A stretch of 64,000 bases of DNA from Aeromicrobium phoceense (GCF_013868155.1 NZ_JACEOG010000001.1:806001-870000); one strand, 5' to 3'. Counted from the stretch's first letter, positions 1 through 8,532 are shown. Made by a program: numbers and translations. Notes: generated by a model from the letters alone, not told the origin.

Positions 1-896
1 GTGAGCGCCAGCTCCACGGCCCGCTGGAACCCCGTGAGTCCTCCGGGCGGGAGGTGCACGTAGCGCCAGATGTCGTCCTCCTGCGCGACCACGGTGTTGC
101 GCAGGCTCTCCACGAGCGGCCGCGCGAGGTCCGCCGGCACGGGGGTGATGAGGCCGACCCAGTGGCTCGAGAGGCTCGGCGACAGGACCGGGACCCGCAG
201 GATCCGGCGCCGGGGGAGCTCCGCGACCTTCGCGTACCCCTGCATCATCTCGAGGTAGGTCAGGACGTCGGGACCGCCGATGTCGAAGCGGCGGTTCACG
301 TCCGGCGGAAGGTCGACGCAGCCCACCAGCAGGTGCAGCACGTCACGGATCGCGATCGGCTGGGTGCGCGAGTCCACCCAGCGGGGCGTGACCATCGCGG
401 GCAGCCGCTCGGTCAGGTAGCGCAGCATCTCGAACGACGCCGAGCCCGAGCCGATGATGATGCCGGCCTGCAGCACCGCGGTCGGCACGCCGGAGTCCAG
501 CAACACGCGGGCCACCTCGTCGCGCGAGCGCAGGTGCTCGGACATCTCCTCGTCCTTGGGCACCATGCCCGAGAGGTAGACGATCCGCCCGACGCCCGCG
601 TCCTTCGCGGCCTCGGCGATCGTCGCGGCCATCTCGTGCTCGGTGCGCACGAGGTCGCCGCCCGAGCCGATCGAGTGCAGCAGGTAGTAGAAGACGTCGA
701 CGTCCTCGCACGCGCGGCGCACGTCCTCGGCCTTCGTCGCGTCGCCCACGACGATCTCGACGCGGTCGGCCCACGGGTGCGCCCGCGCCTTCCGCTCGTC
801 GCGCACCAGCACGCGCACGTCGTGGCCGGCGTCCAGCAGCTGCGGCACGAGCCTGCCGCCGACGTACCCGGTGGACCCCGTCACGAGAGTTCGCAT
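1..896 (-). CDS. NAD(P)-binding atypical SDR (NmrA/DUF2867-type), 3' end outside window
   Basis: The gene starts with ATG at 894-896 and runs off the left edge, so the C-terminus is missing. The protein opens MRTLVTGSTGYVGGRLVP, a TGxxGxxG Rossmann nucleotide-binding loop at residues 6-12. A segment reading YYLLHSIGSGGDL follows, which is typical of the atypical SDR proteins that often carry a C-terminal DUF2867 domain; that domain would lie beyond the window. The family comprises NAD(P)-binding cytoplasmic proteins, often annotated as epimerases or NmrA-like proteins, and the substrate cannot be read from sequence. The divergent side (897-1075) holds palindromic repeat copies and no recognised promoter. 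SDR fold is fairly certain; function is open. Confidence 0.8.
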   Translation of the reverse strand, partial: MRTLVTGSTGYVGGRLVPQLLDAGHDVRVLVRDERKARAHPWADRVEIVVGDATKAEDVRRACEDVDVFYYLLHSIGSGGDLVRTEHEMAATIAEAAKDAGVGRIVYLSGMVPKDEEMSEHLRSRDEVARVLLDSGVPTAVLQAGIIIGSGSASFEMLRYLTERLPAMVTPRWVDSRTQPIAIRDVLHLLVGCVDLPPDVNRRFDIGGPDVLTYLEMMQGYAKVAELPRRRILRVPVLSPSLSSHWVGLITPVPADLARPLVESLRNTVVAQEDDIWRYVHLPPGGLTGFQRAVELAL

Positions 897-931
897 GTCC
901 CACAGTCAACGGTGCGCCGCGCACCCCCGCG

Positions 932-943
932 ACTTTTGTGACG
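932..943. repeat. Single arm of the ACTTTTGTGACG palindromic repeat
   Basis: A lone 12-bp arm, ACTTTTGTGACG, identical to the left arms of the complete elements at 993-1051 and 2149-2207. No matching right arm follows before the next complete copy, so it may be a decayed or half element. It sits between the SDR start and the DUF559 gene. Confidence 0.6.
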
Positions 944-992
944 GGTTGCCGCCCCCGCTCCCGTCCGCCTGCTCGCTTGCTCCGCGCGCGCC

Positions 993-1051
993 ACTTTTGT
1001 GACGCGTTTCCGCGTCCCGACCGCGTGCGGGCCGATTCTCGTCACAAAAGT
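993..1051. repeat. Complete palindromic repeat element, copy 1
   Basis: A 59-bp element with perfect 12-bp inverted arms, ACTTTTGTGACG (993-1004) and CGTCACAAAAGT (1040-1051), around a GC-rich centre. The right arm is followed by TGG, as in the other copies. It lies just downstream of the DUF559 gene's stop codon, and a second copy lies on that gene's other side. The arm sequence recurs at 2149-2207 and 57810-57866. Confidence 0.85.
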
Positions 1052-1075
1052 TGGCCTCGGCGACCAACACATCCG

Positions 1076-2032
1076 TCAGGGTCGCGGCTTCGGGAGGCGG
1101 ACCAGTTCACGGAGCTCCGCGGTTGCATGGGTCGGCGCGGAAGCGGTGTAGCCGCGCGAGACCAAGGCGCGCCATACCCGCGCGACGAGCGTCGGTGGCG
1201 AGCGGAGGTCGTCGGCGGTCAGGACGATGACGAGCCAGCCGTCGGCTTCGAGGGACTCGCGCCGGATGATGTCGATCCGCCGTTGCTTGGAGGAGCGCTC
1301 GTGGTACCACCCGTCGTACTCCACCACGATGCGCCACGGCCTCAGGACGAGGTCGCCGTGCCAGGTGCGGCCGCCACCGACGCTGATCGCGCCGTTGGTT
1401 TCCGGCTCGGGAAGTCCACAGGCCGCCATGATCAGTCGCGCGTCCGTCTCCATGAAGGAGCCGACGCGCTCGCGCATGCGCCCTGCCGTCATGCGTGATC
1501 GCCGAACGCCGTGGAGGTGCTGGATCCACGCGAACTCGGCGAAGCCTTCCGGTGTCAGGTGGCCGGCTCTCACCAGTGCGTCGCCGAAGCGGACGATCTC
1601 GGCCTGACTGAGGGAGATCGCCGCGTCCACCAGGCAGCGCTCCGGACTGAGCACGGGAAGGCGACCGATCGCGCCGGGCTGCAGGCGGGACAGGCGGCGA
1701 TGCAGCGTGACGGCAGGCGATCGAACCTGCGTGGTGGAGTTCGTCGACCAGTGTCGCGGCGCGTGAAGTCCCGGTGACTCCGGGAAGTCCGCGGGCAGAT
1801 GCAGGTACAGCCCCGTGATGTGACTGACGGCCGCGTCTGCAGGGAGAACCAACCGGTCAGCAGCAAGGAGGAGTGCCAGCGTGCGCGGCTCGTCGGCCAC
1901 GCACCAGACGCCGTGGCCGCGGTGCAGCAGAGTGAACGCCGGGCCGTAGAGCCGATGTCTGGTGACGCCGAAGGCCATCGCCTCGGAGGTGGTGAAGGGA
2001 CGGCCGCGCAGGGCGGGAGGGATCGACGCCAT
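1076..2032 (-). CDS. DUF559 (Vsr-like nuclease fold) protein with AbiEi-type N-terminal region
   Basis: 318 residues. The N-terminal half (for example FTTSEAMAFGVTRHRLYG) resembles the winged-helix region of actinobacterial proteins annotated as AbiEi-type antitoxins. The C-terminal third, about residues 215-300, carries the DUF559/very-short-patch-repair endonuclease pattern: VVEYDGWYHE, then a spaced Asp/Arg (RIDIIRRESLEADGW) and a final beta strand. The putative metal-binding acidic residues are kept, so nuclease activity is possible, but members of this family are largely uncharacterised. No partner toxin or methylase is adjacent. The gene is bracketed by complete palindromic repeat copies at 993-1051 and 2149-2207. 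ATG start at 2032. Confidence 0.75.
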   Translation of the reverse strand: MASIPPALRGRPFTTSEAMAFGVTRHRLYGPAFTLLHRGHGVWCVADEPRTLALLLAADRLVLPADAAVSHITGLYLHLPADFPESPGLHAPRHWSTNSTTQVRSPAVTLHRRLSRLQPGAIGRLPVLSPERCLVDAAISLSQAEIVRFGDALVRAGHLTPEGFAEFAWIQHLHGVRRSRMTAGRMRERVGSFMETDARLIMAACGLPEPETNGAISVGGGRTWHGDLVLRPWRIVVEYDGWYHERSSKQRRIDIIRRESLEADGWLVIVLTADDLRSPPTLVARVWRALVSRGYTASAPTHATAELRELVRLPKPRP

Positions 2033-2148
2033 CGCTGAACCGTGCGACTGCGAGGGTGCTGATGAGAAGCCCTCGCGCCGTGGCTGTGGACGCCACGACC
2101 CGCGGCCTCGGCCTGTGGACGAACGCGCTGCTCAGGGCTGCCAACGCG

Positions 2149-2207
2149 ACTTTTGTGACGTAGTTCGGCACAGGAGCGGTCGTGCGGCCGAATCTCGTCA
2201 CAAAAGT
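2149..2207. repeat. Complete palindromic repeat element, copy 2
   Basis: A 59-bp element with perfect 12-bp arms at 2149-2160 and 2196-2207, again followed by TGG. It has the same length as copy 1 but a different centre. It lies upstream of the DUF559 gene and 48 nt from the ptsI stop codon, and might also act as a bidirectional terminator-like hairpin. Confidence 0.85.
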
Positions 2208-2254
2208 TGGCTTGGGGCGGCCGGAACACGGCGCTCCCGGCAACCGAAAGGATG

Positions 2255-3904
2255 TCAGGCGAGGTGCTCGGCGGCGGCCTGGGCCGCGCGGGAGTGGTCG
2301 GGGGCGGCGAGGGCGGCCTCGGCGGCGGCCTCGCACTGGGCGAGCGTGACCTGCGCGAGCTTCGCGCCCACGGGGCGCACCGCGGTGGCGGCGCACGACA
2401 GCGAGGTCACGCCGAGGCCGGTCAGCACGCACGCGAGCAGCGGGTGCGCGGCGGCCTCGCCGCACACGCCCACGGGCTTGCCGGCCCGGCGGCCGGCGTC
2501 GGCGACGAGCTTGATGGACGCGAGCAGCGCGGGCTGCCACGGGTCGGTGAGGTCGCTCAGCGTGGGCGCCATCCGGTCGGCGGCGAACGTGTACTGCGAG
2601 AGGTCGTTCGTGCCGATCGAGACGAAGTCGAGGTGGCGGAACATCCGGTCGGCGAGGATCACCGTGGAGGGCGTCTCGATCATGATCCCGGCGAGCAGGC
2701 CTCGGGCGCGCACGCGCTCGGCGAACCACTGCGCCTCCGCCTCCGTGGTGACCATCGGTGCCATCACGCGCACGTCGGCGCCGGTCCGGGCCTGGGCGGC
2801 GGCGATGCCGTCGAGCTGGCGGTCGAGCATCGCGGGGTCGGCGAGACCGATCCGCAGCCCGCGCACGCCGAGGGCCGGGTTGGGCTCGTCGGGCTGGTTC
2901 GCGAACGCGAGGGGCTTGTCCGAGCCCGCGTCGAGCGTGCGCACGATGACCTTCTTGTCGCCCATCGCCTCGAAGACCGCAGCGTAGATGTCGGCCTGCT
3001 CGTCGACGGAGGGCTCGGTGGAGCGGTCGAGGAAGGACAGCTCGGTGCGGAACAGGCCGACGCCCTCGATCGGCTGCTCGGCGGCGACGCGCGCGCCCGC
3101 GCCGTCCTGCACGTTCGCGAGGATCTGGATCTCGTGACCGTCGGCCGTGCGGCCCGGTCCGGTCCATCCGGCGGCGGCCTCGCGGGTGCGGCGGTCCTCC
3201 TCGACGAGCGAGGCCACCTGGGCCTCGTCGGGATCGACGGTGACCGTGCCGCGGCTGCCGTCGACCGCCACACGGTCGCCCGCGGCGACGTCGTGAAGGT
3301 CCGTCACGGCGACGACACAGGGGATGCCGAGCTGGCGCGCGATGATCGCGGTGTGGCTCGTGGACCCGCCCAGCTCGGTGGCGATCGCGACGATCCTCGC
3401 CGGATCGAGGCCGGCGGTGTCGGCGGGGGCGAGGTCGTCGGCCAGCAGCACGGAGGGCTCGTCGGGCACGGGGATGCCGGGCTCGGGCAGCTCCAGCAGC
3501 TCGGCCACGATGCGGTCGCGGACGTCGTAGAGGTCGGTGACGCGCTCGGCCATCAGGCCACCGGCCGAGGTGAACATGGCCGCGAGCTCCTCGATGGCCG
3601 CGGTGGTGGCGGTGGCGGGCCCGGCGCCCTGGGTGGCGTGCTTCGTCACGAAGGTGGCCAGGCCACGGTCCTCGGCGAGCGCGGCGGTGGCGGACAGGAC
3701 CTCCGAGGCCGCACCGCTGGCCGCCTGGGACCGGGCGCGCAGGCGACGCGCCACCTCGGCGGCGGCCGTGCCGAAGGCGACGGTGGTGACGCTCGGGTCA
3801 CCGGCCTCCTCGTGCTCCGGAGCGGTGGGACGGGGGGCCGGGCGGACCACCGGGCCGACCCCGATCCCGGGGACGACGGCGGTTCCGGAGTACACGCTGG
3901 TCAC
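2255..3904 (-). CDS. ptsI: Phosphoenolpyruvate-protein phosphotransferase (PTS Enzyme I)
   Basis: 549 residues. Cytoplasmic Enzyme I takes phosphate from phosphoenolpyruvate and passes it to HPr. The phosphorylated His is residue 184 in GGSTSHTAIIA (PEP-utiliser signature 1). The second signature reads DFVSIGTNDLSQYTF, and the catalytic Cys sits in GVCGEAAAHP near the C-terminus. I chose the GTG at 3902-3904 because the protein then opens VTSVYSGTAVVPGIGVGP, the normal family start; the longer upstream open frame is spurious and crosses the divergent fruK gene. It is transcribed away from fruK-fruA-ptsH, and the four genes together make a complete fructose PTS. Length is normal for the family. 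Confidence 0.95.
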   Translation of the reverse strand: MTSVYSGTAVVPGIGVGPVVRPAPRPTAPEHEEAGDPSVTTVAFGTAAAEVARRLRARSQAASGAASEVLSATAALAEDRGLATFVTKHATQGAGPATATTAAIEELAAMFTSAGGLMAERVTDLYDVRDRIVAELLELPEPGIPVPDEPSVLLADDLAPADTAGLDPARIVAIATELGGSTSHTAIIARQLGIPCVVAVTDLHDVAAGDRVAVDGSRGTVTVDPDEAQVASLVEEDRRTREAAAGWTGPGRTADGHEIQILANVQDGAGARVAAEQPIEGVGLFRTELSFLDRSTEPSVDEQADIYAAVFEAMGDKKVIVRTLDAGSDKPLAFANQPDEPNPALGVRGLRIGLADPAMLDRQLDGIAAAQARTGADVRVMAPMVTTEAEAQWFAERVRARGLLAGIMIETPSTVILADRMFRHLDFVSIGTNDLSQYTFAADRMAPTLSDLTDPWQPALLASIKLVADAGRRAGKPVGVCGEAAAHPLLACVLTGLGVTSLSCAATAVRPVGAKLAQVTLAQCEAAAEAALAAPDHSRAAQAAAEHLA

Positions 3905-4069
3905 GCCTCGACGGTAACGCCCACGTGATCCACGCGACACCGGGGTCTTGACAATGTCCCACGATGTGACGTAAATCAATACACAACAACATTTGAAGCC
4001 ACACAAAACCACATCGCACGTGCACCCCTCACGTGTGACGCTGGTACCCAGGATCGGAAGGAGCGGGCC
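3905..4069. promoter_or_regulatory. Divergent ptsI/fruK promoter region
   Basis: An AT-rich 165-bp gap in GC-rich DNA. Towards fruK there is a TTGACA at 3948-3953 with TAAATC 18 nt downstream (3972-3977), a plausible sigma-70-type promoter. TGTGACGTAAATCA at 3965-3978 resembles a Crp/GlxR site with a degraded right half. Repeated ACACAA/CCACACAAAACC motifs (about 3980-4012) could be a DeoR/FruR-type operator, but no fruR gene lies in the window. A TCACGTGTGA palindrome sits at 4029-4038. The fruK ribosome site GGAAGGAG is at 4056-4063. Site assignments are inference. Confidence 0.5.
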
Positions 4070-5011
4070 GTGATCGTCACCGTCACCGCGAATCCGGCGA
4101 TCGACCGGCTCGTGAGCCTCCTCGAGCCGCTCGAGCGTGGCGCCGTGGTGCGCAGCGAGATCGCCCACGACGATCCCGGAGGCAAGGGCATCAACGTCGC
4201 CCGCGTGCTGCACGCCGCGGGGGTCCCGGTCACCGCCGTGCTGCCCGCCGCCGCCGACGAGCCGCTGCTCGCCGCCCTCGCCGCGCTCGGCCTGGACCAT
4301 CGCGCCGTCCCCGTCAGCGGACGCCTGCGGGTGAATCTCACCCTCGCCGAGCCCGAGGGCGTCACGACGAAGGTCAACTCCCCGGGGCCGCGGCTGGACG
4401 ACGCCGAGCTCGGCGCGCTCACCGACACGCTCGCCGGTGCCGTCGGTCCCGGCGACTGGGCGGTGCTGAGCGGCTCCCTGCCTCCCGGCGTCCCGTTCGA
4501 CTGGTACGCCACCACCACCCGCCGCCTGCAGGAAGCCGGTGCGCGCGTCGCGGTGGACACCTCGGGCGCGGCGCTGGGACTCACCGTGGAGCACTCCTCG
4601 CCCGACCTGATGAAGCCCAACTCCGACGAGCTGGCCGAGCTGCTCGACTGCGACCCCGACGAGATCGAGCGCGATCGTCGCCACGCCGCCGCCCGTGCGC
4701 ACCAGCTGCGCGACGACCACGGCGTCGGCACGGTGCTGCTGACCCTCGGGGGAGCGGGTGCCGTGCTCGCCACCGCCGAGGGCTCGTGGTTCTGCCCGCC
4801 GGCGCCGGTCACCGTCCGCAGCACGGTGGGCGCGGGCGACTCCTCGCTCGCCGGCTACCTCGTGGCCCACGTCGCGGGCCGCTCGCCCGCCGAGTGCCTG
4901 GCCAGCGCCGCCGTCCACGGCGCCGCCGCGGCCGCCCTGCCGGGGTCGCGCCTGCCCGATCCCTCCGACCTACCCGAAGCACCCCACGTCGAGACCGTGG
5001 ATCCCGCCTGA
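4070..5011 (+). CDS. fruK: 1-phosphofructokinase (PfkB family)
   Basis: 313 residues, GTG start at 4070 behind a GGAAGGAG site. It phosphorylates the fructose 1-phosphate delivered by FruA to fructose 1,6-bisphosphate. PfkB signature 1 appears as DPGGKGINVARVL near residue 40, and signature 2 as STVGAGDSSLAGYL with the catalytic Asp at residue 257. MIVTVTANPAIDRLV is the characteristic N-terminus of 1-phosphofructokinase and tagatose-6-phosphate kinases; the neighbouring fructose PTS decides between them. It is first in the operon fruK-fruA-ptsH, and its TGA ends 12 nt before the preferred fruA start. Confidence 0.93.
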   Translation: MIVTVTANPAIDRLVSLLEPLERGAVVRSEIAHDDPGGKGINVARVLHAAGVPVTAVLPAAADEPLLAALAALGLDHRAVPVSGRLRVNLTLAEPEGVTTKVNSPGPRLDDAELGALTDTLAGAVGPGDWAVLSGSLPPGVPFDWYATTTRRLQEAGARVAVDTSGAALGLTVEHSSPDLMKPNSDELAELLDCDPDEIERDRRHAAARAHQLRDDHGVGTVLLTLGGAGAVLATAEGSWFCPPAPVTVRSTVGAGDSSLAGYLVAHVAGRSPAECLASAAVHGAAAAALPGSRLPDPSDLPEAPHVETVDPA

Positions 5012-5022
5012 TGGAGGCCAAC

Positions 5023-7080
5023 ATGGAACAGCTCATCACCCCTCAGCTGGTGTCACTCGACGTCGACCTCGGCGCGGGGGCGTCGGACGTCATCGAGGCC
5101 CTCGCCGCACAGGTCGTCGCCGCCGGCCGGGCCGGATCGGTCGAAGAGCTGGCCGGCGCCGCCAAGGCCCGCGAGGAGCTGGCCGGCACGGGCGTGCCCG
5201 GCGGCATCGCGATCCCGCACTGCCGCACCGCCACGGTCACCGAGCCCACGCTGGCGTTCGCGCGGCTGACGAACCGCGCCGACTTCGGCGCACCCGACGG
5301 CCCCGCCGACATCGTCTTCATGATCGCCGCGCCCGAGGGTGCGGGGAACGCCCACCTGAAGCTGCTCTCGTCGCTCGCGCGGGCGCTCGTGCGGCCCGAC
5401 TTCACCCAGGCCCTGCGCGACGCGCAGACCCCCGACGACGTGATCGCGCTCGTCGAGGAGGCCACCTCGGGCGTCGAGGTCAAGCAGCCCGCTCCCGCCG
5501 CCGCGCCGGCCGCCGACACCGCGACGACGGACGCACCTCGGCGCAGCGTCATCGCCGTGACCGCCTGCACCACCGGCATCGCGCACACCTATATGGCCGC
5601 CGACGCACTGGCCCAGGCGGCGCGCGACGCCCAGGTGGACTTCGCCGTGGAGCCGCAGGGCTCCTCGGGCGTGACCCCGCTGACGCCCGAGCAGATCGCC
5701 TCGGCCGACGCGGTCATCTTCGCCACCGACGTGGGCGTCAAGGACCAGGCCCGGTTCGCCGGCAAGCCCGTGGTCCGCAGCGGCGTCAAGCGCGCCATCA
5801 ACGAGCCGGCGAAGATGATCGACGAGGCCCTCGCGGCCGCGGGCGACCCGAACGCCCGCCGGGTCGAGGGCGACGCCGACGCCACCGCGGGTGCCGGCGG
5901 CGGCGACAACGACCACGTCGGGAAGAAGCTGCAACGCTGGCTGCTGACGGGCGTGAGCTACATGATCCCGTTCGTCGCGGCGGGCGGCCTGATGATCGCG
6001 CTCGGGTTCCTGCTGGCGGGCTACGACATCACCGACACGGCCAACGAGATCCTGGCGAACAACTCGCTGACGAACCTGCCGGCGGCCGGTGACCACGCCC
6101 TGTTCGACAGCGCGTTCCTCTACTACGTCGGCGCGCTGGTCTACCTGCTCGGCTCGTGGGCCTTCAGCTTCCTGGTGCCCGCCCTGGCCGGCTACATCGC
6201 GTACGCGATCGCCGACCGTCCGGGCATCGCCCCCGGCTTCGTCATGGGCTACGCCGCGACCCAGATCGGCGTCACCGAGACCAACCAGAGCGGCGCGGGC
6301 TTCCTCGGCGGCATCATCGGCGGCCTGCTCGCCGGCCTGGTGGCCGCGTGGTTCGCCAGCCGACCCGTGCCTCGCTGGCTGGCCGGCCTGATGCCGGTGG
6401 TGATCATCCCGCTCGTCTCCACGCTCGTCGTGGGCATGGCGATGATCCTGGTGCTCGCCAAGCCGCTCGCGTGGCTCAACGAGGCGCTCGTCGACGGGCT
6501 CAACGGCATGACCGGCGGCTCGGCGATCGTGCTGGGCGGCCTGCTCGGCCTGATGATGTGCGTCGACCTCGGCGGACCGGTGAACAAGGCGGCCTACGTC
6601 TTCGCCGTCACCGGCCTGTCCACCACGGGTGCGCTCGACCCGGGCTCCTCGCAGTCCAAGATCATGGCGGCCGTGATGCTGGCCGGCATGGTGCCCCCGC
6701 TGGCGATGGCGCTGTCCACGGCGCTGCGCCCGAAGCTCTACGCCCCGGCCGAGCGCGAGAACGGCAAGGCGGCCTGGCTGCTCGGTGCCTCGTTCATCTC
6801 CGAGGGCGCCATCCCGTTCGCGGCGGCCGACCCGTTCCGCGTGCTCCCGGCGATGATGGCCGGTGGCGTCGTCACCGGCGCGATGTCGATGGCCCTGGGC
6901 GTCACCTGCGTGGCTCCGCACGGAGGGATCTTCGTGTTCTTCGCCGTCGACAACGTCCTGTGGTTCTTCGTGTCCCTCATCGTCGGGACGCTGGTGGCAG
7001 GATTCCTCGTGACCGCCCTCAAGCAGGTCAGCTACTCCAAGCAGGCGGCCGAGACCGCCGACGAACCCGTCACCGTCTGA
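5023..7080 (+). CDS. fruA: PTS fructose transporter, fused IIA-IIB-IIC
   Basis: 685 residues. It imports fructose with concurrent phosphorylation at C1. The IIA domain (about 1-145) has its phospho-His at residue 66 in GIAIPHCRT. The IIB domain (about 175-280) has the phospho-Cys at residue 182 in VTACTTGIAHTYMAA. The IIC membrane domain follows from about residue 305 with roughly ten hydrophobic segments. An ATG at 5011 overlaps the fruK stop, but the GGAGG at 5013-5017 correctly spaces the ATG at 5023, giving MEQLITPQLVSLDVDLG, so I use that start. An Ala/Pro-rich linker joins IIA to IIB. Next gene is ptsH after 11 nt. Confidence 0.95.
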   Translation: MEQLITPQLVSLDVDLGAGASDVIEALAAQVVAAGRAGSVEELAGAAKAREELAGTGVPGGIAIPHCRTATVTEPTLAFARLTNRADFGAPDGPADIVFMIAAPEGAGNAHLKLLSSLARALVRPDFTQALRDAQTPDDVIALVEEATSGVEVKQPAPAAAPAADTATTDAPRRSVIAVTACTTGIAHTYMAADALAQAARDAQVDFAVEPQGSSGVTPLTPEQIASADAVIFATDVGVKDQARFAGKPVVRSGVKRAINEPAKMIDEALAAAGDPNARRVEGDADATAGAGGGDNDHVGKKLQRWLLTGVSYMIPFVAAGGLMIALGFLLAGYDITDTANEILANNSLTNLPAAGDHALFDSAFLYYVGALVYLLGSWAFSFLVPALAGYIAYAIADRPGIAPGFVMGYAATQIGVTETNQSGAGFLGGIIGGLLAGLVAAWFASRPVPRWLAGLMPVVIIPLVSTLVVGMAMILVLAKPLAWLNEALVDGLNGMTGGSAIVLGGLLGLMMCVDLGGPVNKAAYVFAVTGLSTTGALDPGSSQSKIMAAVMLAGMVPPLAMALSTALRPKLYAPAERENGKAAWLLGASFISEGAIPFAAADPFRVLPAMMAGGVVTGAMSMALGVTCVAPHGGIFVFFAVDNVLWFFVSLIVGTLVAGFLVTALKQVSYSKQAAETADEPVTV

Positions 7081-7091
7081 GAGGACACTCC

Positions 7092-7349
7092 ATGCCCAGC
7101 AAGACCGTCACCGTCGGATCGGCCGTCGGCCTCCACGCCCGCCCGGCCGCCACGATCGCCGCGGCCGTCGCCGAGACCGGGGTCCCCGTCACCCTCGCCA
7201 CCGCCGGCGGCGAGCCGGTCGACGCCGGCTCCGCCCTGATGATCATGACGCTCGGCGCGGGCCAGGGCGCCGAGGTCACCGTCGAGAGCGAGGACGAGGC
7301 GGCGCTGGTCAAGATCGCCGCCCTCGTCGAGGCCGATCTCGACGCCTGA
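7092..7349 (+). CDS. ptsH: Phosphocarrier protein HPr
   Basis: 85 residues, the normal HPr length. It relays phosphate from Enzyme I to FruA in the cytoplasm. The phosphorylated His is exactly residue 15 in GLHARPAATIA. A Ser-containing AGSALMIMTLG segment lies where regulatory Ser46 occurs in low-GC Gram-positives; whether it is regulated here is unknown, and no HPr kinase is visible. It is last in the fruK-fruA-ptsH operon. Placing ptsH in the sugar operon with ptsI divergent, rather than as ptsHI, is a common actinobacterial arrangement. Confidence 0.95.
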   Translation: MPSKTVTVGSAVGLHARPAATIAAAVAETGVPVTLATAGGEPVDAGSALMIMTLGAGQGAEVTVESEDEAALVKIAALVEADLDA

Positions 7350-7378
7350 CCCGCTGAGCGCGCCGGTGCGCAGGCGCT

Positions 7379-7384
7379 TACTGT
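7379..7384 (+). promoter_or_regulatory. -10 box of a leaderless promoter for the OsmC gene
   Basis: TACTGT lies exactly 6 nt upstream of the ATG at 7391, with no Shine-Dalgarno sequence between. This TANNNT-N6-start arrangement is the known signature of leaderless transcription in actinobacteria and recurs in this window. Confidence 0.55.
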
Positions 7385-7390
7385 CGAGGC

Positions 7391-7834
7391 ATGAGCGACG
7401 AATCCTCCACCCTGCGCAGTGTCCACCTGGTCCGCACCGGCGCGATGGAGTACCGCGCCGAGAACGGGCGCGGTGGCGTCATCTCGATCGGTGAGGGCCA
7501 GAACACCGACTTCACCCCGGTGGAGCTGCTGCTGGTCGCCCTCGGCGGGTGCACCGGCCTGACCGTCGAGGCGCTCACCAAGCGTGCCGAGCCCAACCGG
7601 TTCGACATCGCCGTCGAGGGCCACAAGGTCAAGGACTCCGCCGGGGCGCACCTGCTCGAGAAGCTGCTGGTCACCCTCGACATCGCGTTCGACAACGACG
7701 AGGAAGGCCAGAAGATGGCCGAGCGCGTGCCCGACGCGATGGAGAAGTCGCACCACAAGCTGTGCACCGTCAGCCGCACGGTCGAGCTGCCCTCGCCCGT
7801 GCGCGTGGTGCAGGTCCGGTCCTCCGAGGTCTGA
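7391..7834 (+). CDS. OsmC/Ohr-family protein
   Basis: 147 residues. The protein has the OsmC layout: a strand-rich N-terminus (YRAENGRGGVISIGEGQN), then a helix with the conserved Cys in LLLVALGGCTGLTVEALTKR at about residue 54. In the second half the usual second catalytic Cys is represented by the HKLCTVSRTV motif. OsmC/Ohr members are thiol-dependent peroxidases that remove organic hydroperoxides; the paired cysteines here are consistent with that, though substrate is inferred. It is apparently monocistronic, followed at 21 nt by a nitroreductase with its own leaderless -10 box. Confidence 0.88.
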   Translation: MSDESSTLRSVHLVRTGAMEYRAENGRGGVISIGEGQNTDFTPVELLLVALGGCTGLTVEALTKRAEPNRFDIAVEGHKVKDSAGAHLLEKLLVTLDIAFDNDEEGQKMAERVPDAMEKSHHKLCTVSRTVELPSPVRVVQVRSSEV

Positions 7835-7842
7835 GCCGCCGG

Positions 7843-7848
7843 TACGGT
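7843..7848 (+). promoter_or_regulatory. -10 box of a leaderless promoter for the nitroreductase gene
   Basis: TACGGT ends 6 nt before the ATG at 7855, with GGCCCC between and no ribosome-binding site. Same TANNNT-N6-start pattern as at 7379. Confidence 0.55.
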
Positions 7849-7854
7849 GGCCCC

Positions 7855-8532
7855 ATGATCGACGAGGCACCGGCACCGGCTCAGGTCCTGGACCAGCTGC
7901 TGGCTTCCCGATTCAGCTGTCGCGGCTACACCGACGAGCCCGTCCCGGAGGACGAGATCCGCGCGATCCTGTCGTCCGCCGCGCGCACGCCGTCCTGGTG
8001 CAACGTCCAGCCGTGGCACGTGGACGTCGTCTCCGGCGAGGCCCTCACGCGGCTGCGGGACGACCTCATGGCCGACGCCTCGCTGGGCTCGGACTACCCG
8101 TTCCCGCCGGGCTACGACGGCGTCCACGCCGAGCGTCGCCGCGAGGTCGGCTGGCAGCTGTACGAGGCCGTCGGCGTCGCGAAGGGCGACCGTGAGGGGT
8201 CCGCGCGCGAGATGCTGCGGAACTTCGAGTTCTTCGGTGCCCCGCACGTCGCGATCCTCTCCGCGCCCGAGTCGCTCGGCGTCTACGCGGCGATCGACTG
8301 CGGCCTGTTCGTGCAGTCGTTCCTGCTGGCCGCCCAGGCGCGCGGCGTCGCCACCATCGCCCAGGCGGCGCTGGCGCAGAAGTCGGACTTCCTCCGGAAG
8401 TGGCTCGAGATGCCGCAGGACCGGCTGGTCGTCTGCGGCATCTCCTTCGGCCACGCGGACCCCGACCACCCGGCCAACTCGTTCCGGGCCGGCCGGGCCC
8501 CGCTCGACGACGTGACGAGGTTCCACCGGTGA
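7855..8532 (+). CDS. Nitroreductase-family FMN oxidoreductase
   Basis: 225 residues. The N-terminal SRFSCRGYTDEPVPEDEI and the following SSAARTPSWCNVQPWHVDVVSG are the classic FMN-binding parts of nitroreductases (Arg-rich loop and the S/T-x-x-N-x-Q-P-W motif). The C-terminal segment QDRLVVCGISFGHADPDHPANSF is the conserved final strand. Members are cytoplasmic FMN-dependent NAD(P)H reductases of nitro compounds, quinones or enones; substrate unknown. Its TGA overlaps the GTG of the downstream hydrolase by 4 nt, and a crotonase follows by another 4-nt overlap, so these three are a translationally coupled operon probably handling an organic acid or aromatic substrate. Confidence 0.88.
   Translation: MIDEAPAPAQVLDQLLASRFSCRGYTDEPVPEDEIRAILSSAARTPSWCNVQPWHVDVVSGEALTRLRDDLMADASLGSDYPFPPGYDGVHAERRREVGWQLYEAVGVAKGDREGSAREMLRNFEFFGAPHVAILSAPESLGVYAAIDCGLFVQSFLLAAQARGVATIAQAALAQKSDFLRKWLEMPQDRLVVCGISFGHADPDHPANSFRAGRAPLDDVTRFHR

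Noticed and set aside
2207..3928. Long + strand open frame opposite ptsI
   Set aside because: It is the antisense shadow of a clear Enzyme I gene with all catalytic motifs; its Gly/Arg/His-rich translation has no family features.
3905..4918. N-terminal extension of the ptsI frame to 887 residues
   Set aside because: It crosses the AT-rich divergent promoter and the fruK gene in antisense; the GTG at 3904 gives the normal family start.
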